From Streptomyces tendae (lineage in GTDB: Bacteria > Actinomycetota > Actinomycetes > Streptomycetales > Streptomycetaceae), in assembly GCF_008632955.1 (NCBI RefSeq), contig NZ_CP043959.1, positions 2,542,001 to 2,606,000 of the forward strand: DNA of 64,000 nucleotides. The letters run 5' to 3'. Of the stretch, positions 26,853 through 36,093 are shown piece by piece. Both the position numbers and the translations under genes were made by a program. The notes below the pieces were generated by a model, which was not told the origin of the DNA, searched no databases, and worked only from the letters and a program-made list of their open reading frames with translations. The stretch's first letter is position 1, and the number at the start of each line of letters is the position of its first letter.

Positions 26853-28898
26853 ATGGATGCCGCCACCGTGGGCATCGCCGTACTCGCCGGCGCCGCCCTG
26901 TTGCTCGTGCTCATCGGTCTGCTGCTCGTCACCAAACTGTTCCGCAAGGTGGAACAGGGCAAGGCGCTGATCGTCTCCAAGACCCGCAAGGTCGATGTGA
27001 CCTTCACCGGCTCGGTCGTGCTGCCGGTGCTGCACAAGGCCGAGGTGATGGACATCTCGGTGAAGACCATCGAGATCACCCGGGCAGGCAAGGAAGGCCT
27101 GATCTGCCGGGACAACATCCGGGCGGACATCCGCATCACGTTCTTCGTCAAGGTCAGCAAGACCGTCGAGGACGTCATCAAGGTCGCCCAGGCCGTCGGC
27201 ACCGCCCGCGCCAGTGACCGCAACACCCTGCAGGAACTCTTCCACGCCAAGTTCTCCGAGGCGCTGAAGACCGTCGGCAAGCAGATGGACTTCACCGATC
27301 TCTACACCAAGCGCGAGGAACTGCGGTACCGCATCATCGAGGTCATCGGCGTCGATCTGAACGGCTACCACCTCGAGGACGCGGCGATCGACTACCTCGA
27401 GCAGACGCCGCTGACCCAGCTCGACCCGGGCAACGTCCTCGACGCGCAGGGCATCCGCAAGATCACTGAGCTGACCGCGGTGGAGCACGTCCGCACCAAC
27501 GAGGCCCAGCGCAACGAGGAGAAGGAGATCACCCGGCAGGACGTCGACGCGCGCGAGGCGATCCTGGAGCTGCAGCGCCGGCAGGCGGACGCCGAGATCA
27601 AGCAGAAGCGGGAGATCGAGACCGTGCGCGCCCGCGAGGAGGCGGAGACCGCGCGGGTGGTCGAGGAGGAGCGGCTGAGGGCGCAGAGCGCCTTCCTGCG
27701 CACCGAGGAACAGCTCGGCGTGCAGCGGGAGAACCAGGCCCGCGAGGTCGCCGTCGCCGCGAAGAACCGCGAACGGGTCATCGCCGTGGAGAGCGAGCGG
27801 ATCGAGAAGGACCGGCTGCTGGAGGTCATCGCGCGCGAGCGGGAGACCTCGCTGACCAGGATCGCCGCCGACAAGGAGGTCGAGGCGGAGAAGCGGGAGA
27901 TCGCCGAGGTCGTCCGCGAGCGGGTGGCGGTGGACCGTACGGTCGCCGAGCAGGAGGAGTCCATCAAGAAGCTCCGGGCCGTCGAGGAGGCGGAGCGCCG
28001 GCGCCAGGCCGTGATCATCGCGGCGGAGGCCGAGGCGCAGGAGAAGCTGGTCAAGGACATCAAGGCCGCCGAGGCCGCCGAGCAGGCCGCCACCCACCGT
28101 GCCGCCGAGGAACTCACCCTCGCCGAGGCCCGGTTGAAGACCGCCGACCTCGACGCGCAGGCCAAGCTGCGGCTCGCGGAGGGCGTCCAGGCCGAGTCCG
28201 CCGCCGAGGGGCTGGCCGCCGTCCAGGTGCGGGACAAGGAGGCGGAGGTCATCGAGAAGGCGGGCCGCGCCGAGGCCGAGGCCACCGAGGCCCGGCTGCG
28301 CGCGGAGGCCGAGGGCGCGCGGGCCAAGGCGCTCGCCGAGGCGGAGGCCGTCGGCAGCAAGCTGCGGGCGGAGGCGGCCGGCCTCACCGAGAAGGCGGCG
28401 GCGATGGCCGCGCTCGACGAGGCGTCCCGCGGTCACGAGGAGTACCGGCTGCGCCTCGAGGCCGAGAAGGACGTCCGGCTCGCCGGCCTCGACGTGCAGC
28501 GGCAGGTCGCGGAGGCCCAGGCCACCGTCCTCGCCACCGGCCTGGAGAACGCGGACATCAACATCGTCGGCGGGGACTCGGTGTTCTTCGACCGCCTGAT
28601 GTCCTCCATCGCGCTCGGCAAGAGCGTGGACGGCTTCGTCAAGAACTCCGAGACCGCGCAGGCCCTCGCCGGGCCCTGGCTGGACGGCTCCGCGAGCTTC
28701 CCCGACGACCTGAGCCGGATCCTCGGCTCCGTCTCCACGGCCGACGTGCAGAACCTCACCGTCTCCGCCCTGCTGATGAAGCTGATGAAGCAGGGCGGCG
28801 AGAACACCGGGCAGGTCAAGCAACTGCTCGACAAAGCAGGTGAGTTGGGTCTGGCGGACACTCCGCTTGCCGTGCTGAACGGCCACACCAGGGCCTGA
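26853..28898 (+). CDS. Flotillin-like SPFH membrane scaffold protein
   Basis: A 681-residue flotillin. An N-terminal transmembrane helix (about residues 6-28, VGIAVLAGAALLLVLIGLLLV) is followed by the SPFH domain (about 35-215: VEQGKALIVSKTRKVDVTF, DNIRADIRITFFVKVSKT, GVDLNGYHLEDAAIDYL). A long Ala/Glu-rich coiled coil (about 215-560) and a conserved flotillin end (ATVLATGLENADINIVGG) complete it. Flotillins organise membrane microdomains and recruit partner complexes. The gene leads a two-gene unit with the giant AAA+ protein 70 bp downstream; a hairpin in that gap may tune the ratio. The next gene is on the same strand, suggesting a shared task. Confidence 0.92.
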   Translation: MDAATVGIAVLAGAALLLVLIGLLLVTKLFRKVEQGKALIVSKTRKVDVTFTGSVVLPVLHKAEVMDISVKTIEITRAGKEGLICRDNIRADIRITFFVKVSKTVEDVIKVAQAVGTARASDRNTLQELFHAKFSEALKTVGKQMDFTDLYTKREELRYRIIEVIGVDLNGYHLEDAAIDYLEQTPLTQLDPGNVLDAQGIRKITELTAVEHVRTNEAQRNEEKEITRQDVDAREAILELQRRQADAEIKQKREIETVRAREEAETARVVEEERLRAQSAFLRTEEQLGVQRENQAREVAVAAKNRERVIAVESERIEKDRLLEVIARERETSLTRIAADKEVEAEKREIAEVVRERVAVDRTVAEQEESIKKLRAVEEAERRRQAVIIAAEAEAQEKLVKDIKAAEAAEQAATHRAAEELTLAEARLKTADLDAQAKLRLAEGVQAESAAEGLAAVQVRDKEAEVIEKAGRAEAEATEARLRAEAEGARAKALAEAEAVGSKLRAEAAGLTEKAAAMAALDEASRGHEEYRLRLEAEKDVRLAGLDVQRQVAEAQATVLATGLENADINIVGGDSVFFDRLMSSIALGKSVDGFVKNSETAQALAGPWLDGSASFPDDLSRILGSVSTADVQNLTVSALLMKLMKQGGENTGQVKQLLDKAGELGLADTPLAVLNGHTRA

Positions 28899-28906
28899 CC
28901 ACCGTC

Positions 28907-28947
28907 CGTCCGGGAGCCGCCGCACAGGGGACGGCGGCTCCCGGACG
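28907..28947 (+). terminator. Intercistronic hairpin (attenuator-like)
   Basis: A perfect 16-bp stem (cgtccgggagccgccg) with a 9-nt loop lies between flotillin and the AAA+ gene, 22 bp before the second start. It may give partial termination or protect the upstream mRNA. Confidence 0.6.
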
Positions 28948-28968
28948 GGACCCTCCCGAGAGGCAGCC

Positions 28969-31900
28969 ATGACCACCGGCACCCACGAGCCCACCCACGA
29001 CAGCGCCCGCCCCGGCCCGGCCGGTGCCGCCAAGGAGACGTCCGCGGCGGTCGACGGCGGCGCCTACCAGGTGCTGCGCGACCGCCTCACCGACCGCGCC
29101 TCCGAACTCGCGCGCCGCGCAGAGGCGTTGAACCGGCGCCGGGTCGAGGAGTTCGGCGCGCCCGCCCTGCGCCTCACCGGCACCGAGCGGCTGCACACCG
29201 AACGGACCGCCGTGCCCCGCGACATCGTCGCCGTCGGTGACGTGCTGCTCTTCGGCTACGAGACCCGGCCCCGCCCGGAGCGGGACACCGCGGTCGGCGA
29301 CGTCCTCGTACCGCACGGCCGGGACCTGAACCGGCTGCCCGACGACGCCGTGCCCGGACTCCTCGACGACTCCGCGTTCGTACGGGAGTTCGCCGCCCTG
29401 CACCGCTACTACCGGCAGGCCCGGCTGCTGCGGCTGCGCCGCGTCGACGGCAAGTTGCTCGCCGTCTTCCAGACCGGCGAGAAGGCCGGTGACATGCGCG
29501 TCCTGCGCTGGTCGGTGTCCGAGGACGGCCGCGCGGAGTTCCTCGACGCCCGAGGCGACCGCGACCACGCGCGCGTCCCGCCCGCCGACATCACGTGGAC
29601 GCCCGCCACCCGCGAGGACCACGTCCTCGGCCGCCACCCGCACGTCTCCGTGCGGGGCGAGGTGTTCGTCGACACCCTCGGCGGCACCCTCACGGTCAAG
29701 GCGGAGAACGACACCGGCACGCCCGACGGCATCCACAGCGAGCCCGTCGACGAGCCCTTGCAGTCCCTCGCCGACGCCGACGTCGCGCACGCCCGCGTCG
29801 GCCCGCTGATCCTGCTGCGGATCCTCCCGTACAAGGAGACCGTCCACCGCCATCTGGTCTTCAACACCCTCACCCGCACCGTCGTCCGCCTCGACGGCAT
29901 CGGGCAGGGCTGCCGCCGGCTGCCCGAGGACCAGGGCATCGTCTTCCCCGGCGGCTACTGCCTCGCCGCCGGCAGCCACAAGACGTACGAACTCGACACC
30001 GGCGGCATGGAGTTCGAGCGCGAGGTGCGCTCCCCGTACGGCGAGGACGTGCTGTACGCCTTCCACGCGCCCGGACGCGGACGCGCGCTGCTGCTCTCCT
30101 ACAACCAGATCCGCGAAGCCGTCGCCACCCCCATGGCCTGCCACGGCTGGGCCCTCTTCGACGACGGACACCTCGCCCTGCTGCGCCCCGAGGGCGACGA
30201 ACCCGCCCGGGTGCACCCCGTGCAACGGTGGGACTCGCCCTACCTCTCCGACACCCACGCGGCCGCACAGCCGGCCGGTGAAGGGCCGCTGGCGCGGGTG
30301 GGCAACGCCGACCTCGTCCGCGGCATCTCCGACTGCATGTCCCTGGCCCGCTCCGCTGCCGAGACCACCCCCACCGCCGAGATCTACGCGACCCTCGCCG
30401 CCGCCTGCGTACGCGCCCTGGACACCCACCACTGGCTCGGCGACCCCGAGGTCGGCGACCTGCGCACCCCGCTGGAGGAGGTGCGCGCCACCGCCGAGCA
30501 GGTGCTCGCCGAGTTGGAGACCGTCACCGACCTCACCCGCCGGGCCACCCGGGCGCTCGACGAGGCGGCCGACCGGATCGCGTCCGTGGTGCGCCGGCTG
30601 CGCGGCGAACAGCCCCGCGAGGCCGCCGCCTGGGTGCGCGGACTCACCGAACTCCGCCAGGCCCAGGGCCACCTGCTCACCCTGAAGGAGTTGCGGTACG
30701 CGGACCACGAGCGCATCGACGCGCTGGCCGCCGAGGCCGGGGACGACCTCGCCTCCTTCGGGCAGCGCGCCGTCGCCTTCCTGGCCCGCGCGGACTCCTT
30801 CGCCACCCACCACTCCGACCTGGAGCGGCTGCACGCCGACATCGAGGCGGTCACCACCACCGCCCAGGCCGCCCCGCTCACCGCCCGGCTCGACGAACTC
30901 GCCGACGGACTGCGCACGGTGACCGAGGTGGTCGCCGGGCTCGACATCGCCGACACCACCGTCCGCACCGACGTCCTGGAGCGCGTCGCCGACGCCATGG
31001 GCGGCGTCAACCGCGCCCGCGCCACCCTCGACACCCGGCGCCGGGGCCTCCTCGACCGGGAGGCGCGCGCCGGGTTCACCGCCGAGCTGACCCTGCTCGG
31101 CCAGACCGTCACCGGCGCCCTCGCCGCGGCCGACGACCCGGACGCCTGCGACGACCAGCTCGCCCGGGTCCTCGCCCAGCTCGAGGAACTGGAGTCCCGG
31201 TTCGCCGGGTTCGACGACGTCCTCGGCGAACTCGCCGACAGGCGGACCGAGATCCACGACGCGTTCTCCGCCCGCAAGCAGAGCCTCACCGACGCCCGCG
31301 CCCGCCGCGCCGGACAGCTCGCCTCCGCCGCCGAGCGGGTGCTGGAGACCATCGCCCGCCGCAGCGCCGCGCTCGCCGACACCGACGCGGTGAGCACCTA
31401 CTTCGCCTCCGACCCGCTGGTCGCCAAGGTCCGCCGCAGCGCCGACGACCTGCGCGCCCTCGGCGACCGGGTGCGCGCCGAGGAACTCGACGGCAAGCTG
31501 CGGTCCGCACGCGAGGAGGCGGCGCGCGCCCTGCGCGACCGCACCGACCTGTACGCCGACGGCGGCCGCACCATCCGCCTCGGCACCCACCGTTTCGCCG
31601 TCTCCACCCAGCCCTTCGAGCTCACCGTCGTCCCGCACGACGACGGCCTCGCCCTCGCCCTCACCGGCACCGACTACCGGGCTCCTGTCACCGACCCGGC
31701 CCTGCTCGCCGACCGCCCGCTGTGGGACCGGCACCTGCCGTCCGAGTCGCCGCGGGTCGCCCGCGCCGAACACCTCGCCGCCCGGCTGCTGCAGGAACAC
31801 GGCCCGGACGCGCTCGCCGCCGCCGACGACCTCACCGCCCTGGTCCGCGGGGTCGCCGAGGAGGCGTACGACGAGGGCTACCAGCGGGGCGTGCACGACC

Positions 31901-33915
31901 ACGACGCCACCGCGCTCCTCACCGCCCTGCTGCCCCTGTTCGGCGGCGCCGGCACCCTGCGCCACACCTCCGCCGCCCGCGCCCACGCCCTGCTGTTCTG
32001 GGCGTACGGCACGACGGAGCGGGAGCGCGCCGACTGGACGACCCGCTCCCGTTCGCTGGCCCGGGTCCGGGACGCCTTCGGCGCGCCTCCCGCGCTGGAC
32101 GCGCTGCGCGGAGAACTCGCCGGCGCGGTGGGGGAGTGGGCACCGGACACGCCCGTCCGTCCGGAGGCGTGCGCCGCGTACCTCTTCGACGAACTGACCA
32201 CCGGACCCGAGGGGTTCGTGATCAGCGCGCGGGCGCGCACCCTGCTCGACAAGTTCCGCCGCACGGTCGCCGGCGAGGCGTACGACGAGGACCTCACCGC
32301 CCTCGCCGACCTCACCGCGCGCCGCCAACTGGTCGAGGCGTGGCTCACCGCGTACAGCGAGGCCACCGGCGACCGGGTGGACGCCGGCGACCTCGCGGAG
32401 GCCGTGGCCGCGGAGCTGTGCCCGGACCTGCCCCGCCACGAGTCGGACGCGTCCCTCACCGTCACCGTCGAGGGCCTGGTCTCCACGCACCCGCGGATCA
32501 CCGACCGCCGCCTCACCCTGCGCCTGGACGAGTTCCTCGCCCGCACCGACACGTTCCGGGCGCGCGAGGTGCCCGCCTTCCGCGCCTTCCAGCGGCGCCG
32601 CGCCGCCCTCGTCACCACCGAACGCGCGCGGCTGCGCCTGGACGACCACCGGCCGCGCGTGACCGCGTCGTTCGTCCGCAACCGCCTGGTCGACGAGGTG
32701 TACCTGCCGCTGATCGGCGACAGCCTCGCCAAGCAGCTCGGCACCACGGGCGAGTCCGCCCGCACCGGCACCGGCGGACTGCTGCTGCTCCTCTCCCCAC
32801 CCGGCTACGGCAAGACGACGCTCATGGAGTACGTGGCGCACCGCCTCGGCCTGGTCCTGGTGCGGATCAGCGGCCCCGCGCTCGGCCACGGCGTCACCTC
32901 GCTCGACCCGGCCGAGGCACCGAACGCCACGGCCCGCCAGGAGATCGAGAAGATCAACTTCGCGCTGGCGGCGGGCAGCAACACCCTGCTGTACCTCGAC
33001 GACATCCAGCACACCTCGCCCGAACTGCTGCAGAAGTTCATCCCGCTGTGCGACGCCACCCGCCGGGTGGAGGGTGTGTGGCAGGGCGAACCGCGCACCT
33101 ACGACCTGCGCGGCAAGCGGTTCGCGGTGTGCATGGCCGGCAACCCCTACACCGAGTCCGGAGAGGTCTTCCGGGTCCCCGACATGCTGGCCAACCGGGC
33201 CGACGTGTGGAACCTGGGCGACGTGCTCACCGGCAAGGAGGACGTCTTCGCGCTCAGCTTCGTCGAGAACGCCCTCACCGCGAACCCGGTCCTCGCCCCG
33301 CTCGCCGGACGTGACCGCGCCGACCTGGACCTGCTGATCCGGCTCACCGCGGACGACCCGACGGCCCGCCCGGACCGCCTGCTCCACCCGTACGCGCCCA
33401 CCGAACTCGACCGCGTTCTGGCGGTGTTGCGCCATCTGCTCACCGCCCGCCGCACCGTCCTCGCGGTGAACGCGGCCTACATCGCCTCCGCGGCCCGCTC
33501 CGACGACGCCCGCACCGAGCCGCCGTTCCTGCTCCAGGGCTCCTACCGCAACATGAACAAGATCGCCCAGCGGATCCAGCCCGTGATGAACGACGCCGAA
33601 CTGTCCGCCGTCGTCGAGGACCACTACACGGCCGAGGCCCAGACCCTCACCACGGGCGCTGAGGCGAACCTGCTGAAGCTCGCCGAACTGCGCGGCACGC
33701 TCACACCTCGACGGGCGGCGCGCTGGGCGGAGGTGAAGGCGGGCCACGTCCGCACCCTCACCCTGGGCGGCCCGGACGACGACGCCCTCGGCCGCGCGGT
33801 GTCGGCCCTCGCCCTCCTGGGCGACCGCATCGCGGCGGTGGAGTCGGCGATCACCCGCGCCACCGACCCCCGCCGCCTCCTGGCGGACCCGCCCCGGCAG
33901 GGGGACGACGGCTGA
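28969..33915 (+). CDS. Giant AAA+ ATPase (DNA repair ATPase-like), flotillin partner
   Basis: A 1648-residue cytoplasmic protein. An N-terminal mixed domain (about 30-430, many beta repeats such as VGDVLLFGYETRPRPERDTAVGDV and HKTYELDTGGMEFEREV) leads to a long helical coiled-coil region (about 440-880). A further alpha domain follows to about 1250. The MoxR-like AAA+ core comes last: Walker A SPPGYGKTT near 1276-1284, Walker B LLYLDDIQ near 1341-1348, and GNPYTESGEVFRVPDMLANRADVWNLGDV with the conserved arginine. Proteins of this layout are annotated as DNA repair ATPases, but nothing here proves a DNA role. It follows flotillin directly. A membrane-tethered remodelling or defence machine is plausible. 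Confidence 0.85.
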   Translation: MTTGTHEPTHDSARPGPAGAAKETSAAVDGGAYQVLRDRLTDRASELARRAEALNRRRVEEFGAPALRLTGTERLHTERTAVPRDIVAVGDVLLFGYETRPRPERDTAVGDVLVPHGRDLNRLPDDAVPGLLDDSAFVREFAALHRYYRQARLLRLRRVDGKLLAVFQTGEKAGDMRVLRWSVSEDGRAEFLDARGDRDHARVPPADITWTPATREDHVLGRHPHVSVRGEVFVDTLGGTLTVKAENDTGTPDGIHSEPVDEPLQSLADADVAHARVGPLILLRILPYKETVHRHLVFNTLTRTVVRLDGIGQGCRRLPEDQGIVFPGGYCLAAGSHKTYELDTGGMEFEREVRSPYGEDVLYAFHAPGRGRALLLSYNQIREAVATPMACHGWALFDDGHLALLRPEGDEPARVHPVQRWDSPYLSDTHAAAQPAGEGPLARVGNADLVRGISDCMSLARSAAETTPTAEIYATLAAACVRALDTHHWLGDPEVGDLRTPLEEVRATAEQVLAELETVTDLTRRATRALDEAADRIASVVRRLRGEQPREAAAWVRGLTELRQAQGHLLTLKELRYADHERIDALAAEAGDDLASFGQRAVAFLARADSFATHHSDLERLHADIEAVTTTAQAAPLTARLDELADGLRTVTEVVAGLDIADTTVRTDVLERVADAMGGVNRARATLDTRRRGLLDREARAGFTAELTLLGQTVTGALAAADDPDACDDQLARVLAQLEELESRFAGFDDVLGELADRRTEIHDAFSARKQSLTDARARRAGQLASAAERVLETIARRSAALADTDAVSTYFASDPLVAKVRRSADDLRALGDRVRAEELDGKLRSAREEAARALRDRTDLYADGGRTIRLGTHRFAVSTQPFELTVVPHDDGLALALTGTDYRAPVTDPALLADRPLWDRHLPSESPRVARAEHLAARLLQEHGPDALAAADDLTALVRGVAEEAYDEGYQRGVHDHDATALLTALLPLFGGAGTLRHTSAARAHALLFWAYGTTERERADWTTRSRSLARVRDAFGAPPALDALRGELAGAVGEWAPDTPVRPEACAAYLFDELTTGPEGFVISARARTLLDKFRRTVAGEAYDEDLTALADLTARRQLVEAWLTAYSEATGDRVDAGDLAEAVAAELCPDLPRHESDASLTVTVEGLVSTHPRITDRRLTLRLDEFLARTDTFRAREVPAFRAFQRRRAALVTTERARLRLDDHRPRVTASFVRNRLVDEVYLPLIGDSLAKQLGTTGESARTGTGGLLLLLSPPGYGKTTLMEYVAHRLGLVLVRISGPALGHGVTSLDPAEAPNATARQEIEKINFALAAGSNTLLYLDDIQHTSPELLQKFIPLCDATRRVEGVWQGEPRTYDLRGKRFAVCMAGNPYTESGEVFRVPDMLANRADVWNLGDVLTGKEDVFALSFVENALTANPVLAPLAGRDRADLDLLIRLTADDPTARPDRLLHPYAPTELDRVLAVLRHLLTARRTVLAVNAAYIASAARSDDARTEPPFLLQGSYRNMNKIAQRIQPVMNDAELSAVVEDHYTAEAQTLTTGAEANLLKLAELRGTLTPRRAARWAEVKAGHVRTLTLGGPDDDALGRAVSALALLGDRIAAVESAITRATDPRRLLADPPRQGDDG

Positions 33916-34168
33916 AGGGGGGCGGGCCGAGGACGCCGAGCCGGGCCGCGCCGAGGCGTGAGCCGGCATCGGTTTCACGCCATCAAGTTGACGTGAACAT
34001 GGCCTGCGGGACGTTTATCTACGCGCGGAGCTGGTTCGGCGAAATCAGTATTCGGGTCATTACGGAAGACTTTTCGACCGGTAGTTACCGGGCGGTATTC
34101 CGGCCTGCTACAACACCTGTTGCTCCCTCAACTACCGTCGCGAGATTCGTCGTGAAGGGCGGATACAC

Positions 34169-34963
34169 GTGTCAACGCGTTCACTGGGAACAACTCTCGC
34201 CACCCTCGTCCTGGGTGTGGCGACCGTACTCGGCCTCGCCCAGCCCGCCGCTGCCGCCGGCCACAACTACGTGGCGCTCGGCGACTCCTACTCCTCCGGC
34301 GTGGGCGCCGGCAGCTACACCTCCGAGAGCGGCGACTGCAAGCGCAGCACCGCCGCCTATCCCCAGCTCTGGAAGAACGCCAACGCCCCGGCCTCGTTCA
34401 AGTTCGTCGCCTGCTCCGGCGCGACGACGACGAGTGTGGCCTCCACCCAGCTCGGCGCGCTGTCCTCCGCCACGACGCTCGTGAGCGTCACCGCGGGCGG
34501 CAACGACGTCGGTTTCGCGGACGTCATGCAGACCTGCGTGCTGCAGAGCGAGGCGACCTGCGTCTCCCGGGTCAACACCGCGGTCTCGCAGATGCAGAAC
34601 ACCCTCCCGGGCAAGCTCGACTCGCTGTACTCCGGCATCCGCTCCCGCTCCCCGCAGGCACGCGTGGTCGTCCTCGGCTACCCGCGCTTCTACAAGCTGT
34701 CGGGCAGCTGCATCGCGGGCCTGACCGAGACCGAGCGCTCCGCGATCAACAACGCCGGTGACGTACTGAACGGCGTGATCGCCAAGCGGGCCGCCAACGC
34801 CGGGTTCGCCTACTCCAGCGTGGTGGACGAGTTCAGCGGACACGAGCTCTGCTCGGGCGACGCCTGGCTGCACAGCGTGACCATCCCGATCGGCAACTCC
34901 TACCACCCGAAGGCCGTCGGACAGTCGGGCGGCTACCTGCCCGCCTTCCGCTCGGCGGTCTGA
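34169..34963 (+). CDS. Secreted GDSL/SGNH lipase-esterase
   Basis: A 264-residue exported esterase. The signal peptide is residues 1 to about 30 (LATLVLGVATVLGLAQPAAAA). SGNH blocks are GDSYSSG with nucleophile S40, the Gly block, GGNDVGF, and SYHPKAVGQ with the catalytic His near the end. Six cysteines match the three disulfides of the Streptomyces GDSL lipase family. GTG 34169 has GAAGGGCGGA upstream. The upstream 250 bp are AT-rich for this genome and promoter-like. The enzyme probably hydrolyses lipids or esters outside the cell. The gene is a single unit ended by a strong hairpin. Confidence 0.92.
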   Translation: MSTRSLGTTLATLVLGVATVLGLAQPAAAAGHNYVALGDSYSSGVGAGSYTSESGDCKRSTAAYPQLWKNANAPASFKFVACSGATTTSVASTQLGALSSATTLVSVTAGGNDVGFADVMQTCVLQSEATCVSRVNTAVSQMQNTLPGKLDSLYSGIRSRSPQARVVVLGYPRFYKLSGSCIAGLTETERSAINNAGDVLNGVIAKRAANAGFAYSSVVDEFSGHELCSGDAWLHSVTIPIGNSYHPKAVGQSGGYLPAFRSAV

Positions 34964-34972
34964 ACCGCTTCC

Positions 34973-35021
34973 CCGGGACCGCCTCGCCGACCCCAGGAAG
35001 CGGCCGGCGAGGCGGTCCCGG
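34973..35021 (+). terminator. Hairpin terminator after the lipase
   Basis: A perfect 17-bp stem, ccgggaccgcctcgccg with its complement, and a 15-nt loop lie 10 bp after the lipase stop. Confidence 0.85.
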
Positions 35022-35160
35022 CCGGGTGAACGAGGCCGACCGCGGCCGGGGTTCCGTTTTGTCCTCTGGCAGACGCGCGTAGACCCCGGGCATCATCGGT
35101 CTGCTCCGCCTGCACAGCCGTCCCCTCGCACCATGGCCCCCAGCAGGAAGGTCCCCCCAC

Positions 35161-35673
35161 ATGGCCATCAAGGCCCTGAAGCTCCGCTCCGTCCTGACCG
35201 CCCTCGCCCTCGTCGTCGCCCCGGGCGCCGCCGTCATGGGCACCGCCGGCGAGGCGTTCGCCGTCACCAAGATCAGCCACGCCACCGCGACGTCCATGTT
35301 CCGCGAGGTCGGCATCACCTGGTCGTCGTCCGGAGGCTGCTCCGACCGCAACGTCTCCACCTGCACGTCCTTCGACCAGCTCAACCTGGCCACGGCCCAG
35401 GGCGCCCAGACCCTCAAGCGGGCCACCGGCTGCGCCCTGAACATCACCGGCGGCACCGAGACCGGGCACGCCTCCGGCACGTACTCGCACTGGAACGGCT
35501 ACAAGCTCGACTTCGGCAAGACCACCTGCGTCTCGAACTACGTCAAGAACACGTTCACCTACATCGGCGTGCGCGGCGACGGAGCCCCGCAGTGGCGCTC
35601 CGGCTCGGGCAACGTCTACGCCGACGAGGGCAACCACTGGGACGTCACGTACTACAACTGCGGCGGCTGCTGA
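35161..35673 (+). CDS. Secreted M15-like (D-Ala-D-Ala peptidase fold) protein
   Basis: A 170-residue exported protein; the signal peptide ends near residue 34 (GTAGEAFA). The mature part has six or more cysteines (CSDRNVSTC, GCALNI, TTCVSN, NCGGC) and the pattern H110-xx-G-xxx-D117 in YSHWNGYKLD, plus E156 and H159 in DEGNHWDV. This spacing matches the zinc ligands and catalytic Glu of M15/LAS peptidases. It is therefore a probable small zinc peptidase acting on cell-wall peptides, though family membership is inferred from these motifs only. GAAGG lies before ATG 35161. It is a single gene with an AT-rich leader. Confidence 0.65.
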   Translation: MAIKALKLRSVLTALALVVAPGAAVMGTAGEAFAVTKISHATATSMFREVGITWSSSGGCSDRNVSTCTSFDQLNLATAQGAQTLKRATGCALNITGGTETGHASGTYSHWNGYKLDFGKTTCVSNYVKNTFTYIGVRGDGAPQWRSGSGNVYADEGNHWDVTYYNCGGC

Positions 35674-36093
35674 CCTCGCGTCAGACACCCGTACCCGGGG
35701 CTCCTCCGGTGGGGACCCTCCCGCCCGAGCCGTCTCCGCCGGGCTCACGCGAGCGGCGAGCGCTCGGCGGAGTCCGTACGGTGTCCCCCCGAGGGCGCGC
35801 CGCCACGCCGCTGCCGGACGGCAGTGTGCGGCGGCGTGCCCTTCGGCTCCGCCCGTACCGGCTCGCCGTGGCGGCCGGGGCGCCGCAGGCGCACTTGTGC
35901 TCCGTGGACGCCATCATGGGCACGCTCGGGCATCGCCGCGGCACGCACCCAGGCACGGTGTGCGGCACCGGCCACGAGGGATCGACGGCCCTCAACCTGG
36001 CATACAGGCCCCCTCGGACGGTGAGGGAGCGCCGCCGAAGCAACGCGGGGGCCTTGCCCGACCGTACCTGCGGTACGGGGGCGAGGCCCGGTG
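35674..36093. other. Intergenic region between convergent genes, 420 bp
   Basis: No convincing gene: open frames here are Arg/Pro-rich on both strands with no ribosome site. The only clear structure is the hairpin at 36049-36089. Confidence 0.6.
36049..36089. terminator. Long hairpin before the LysR stop
   Basis: The arms gggcct-N-gccc...ccgtacc pair almost fully around a TGC loop (inner perfect stem ccgtacc/ggtacgg at 36062-36078). It ends the LysR transcript and possibly that of the M15-like gene. Confidence 0.6.

Noticed and set aside
28816..33978. 1720-residue minus-strand frame
   Set aside because: It is antisense to the giant AAA+ gene, with no ribosome site and no recognisable domain; the plus-strand frame has clear AAA+ motifs.
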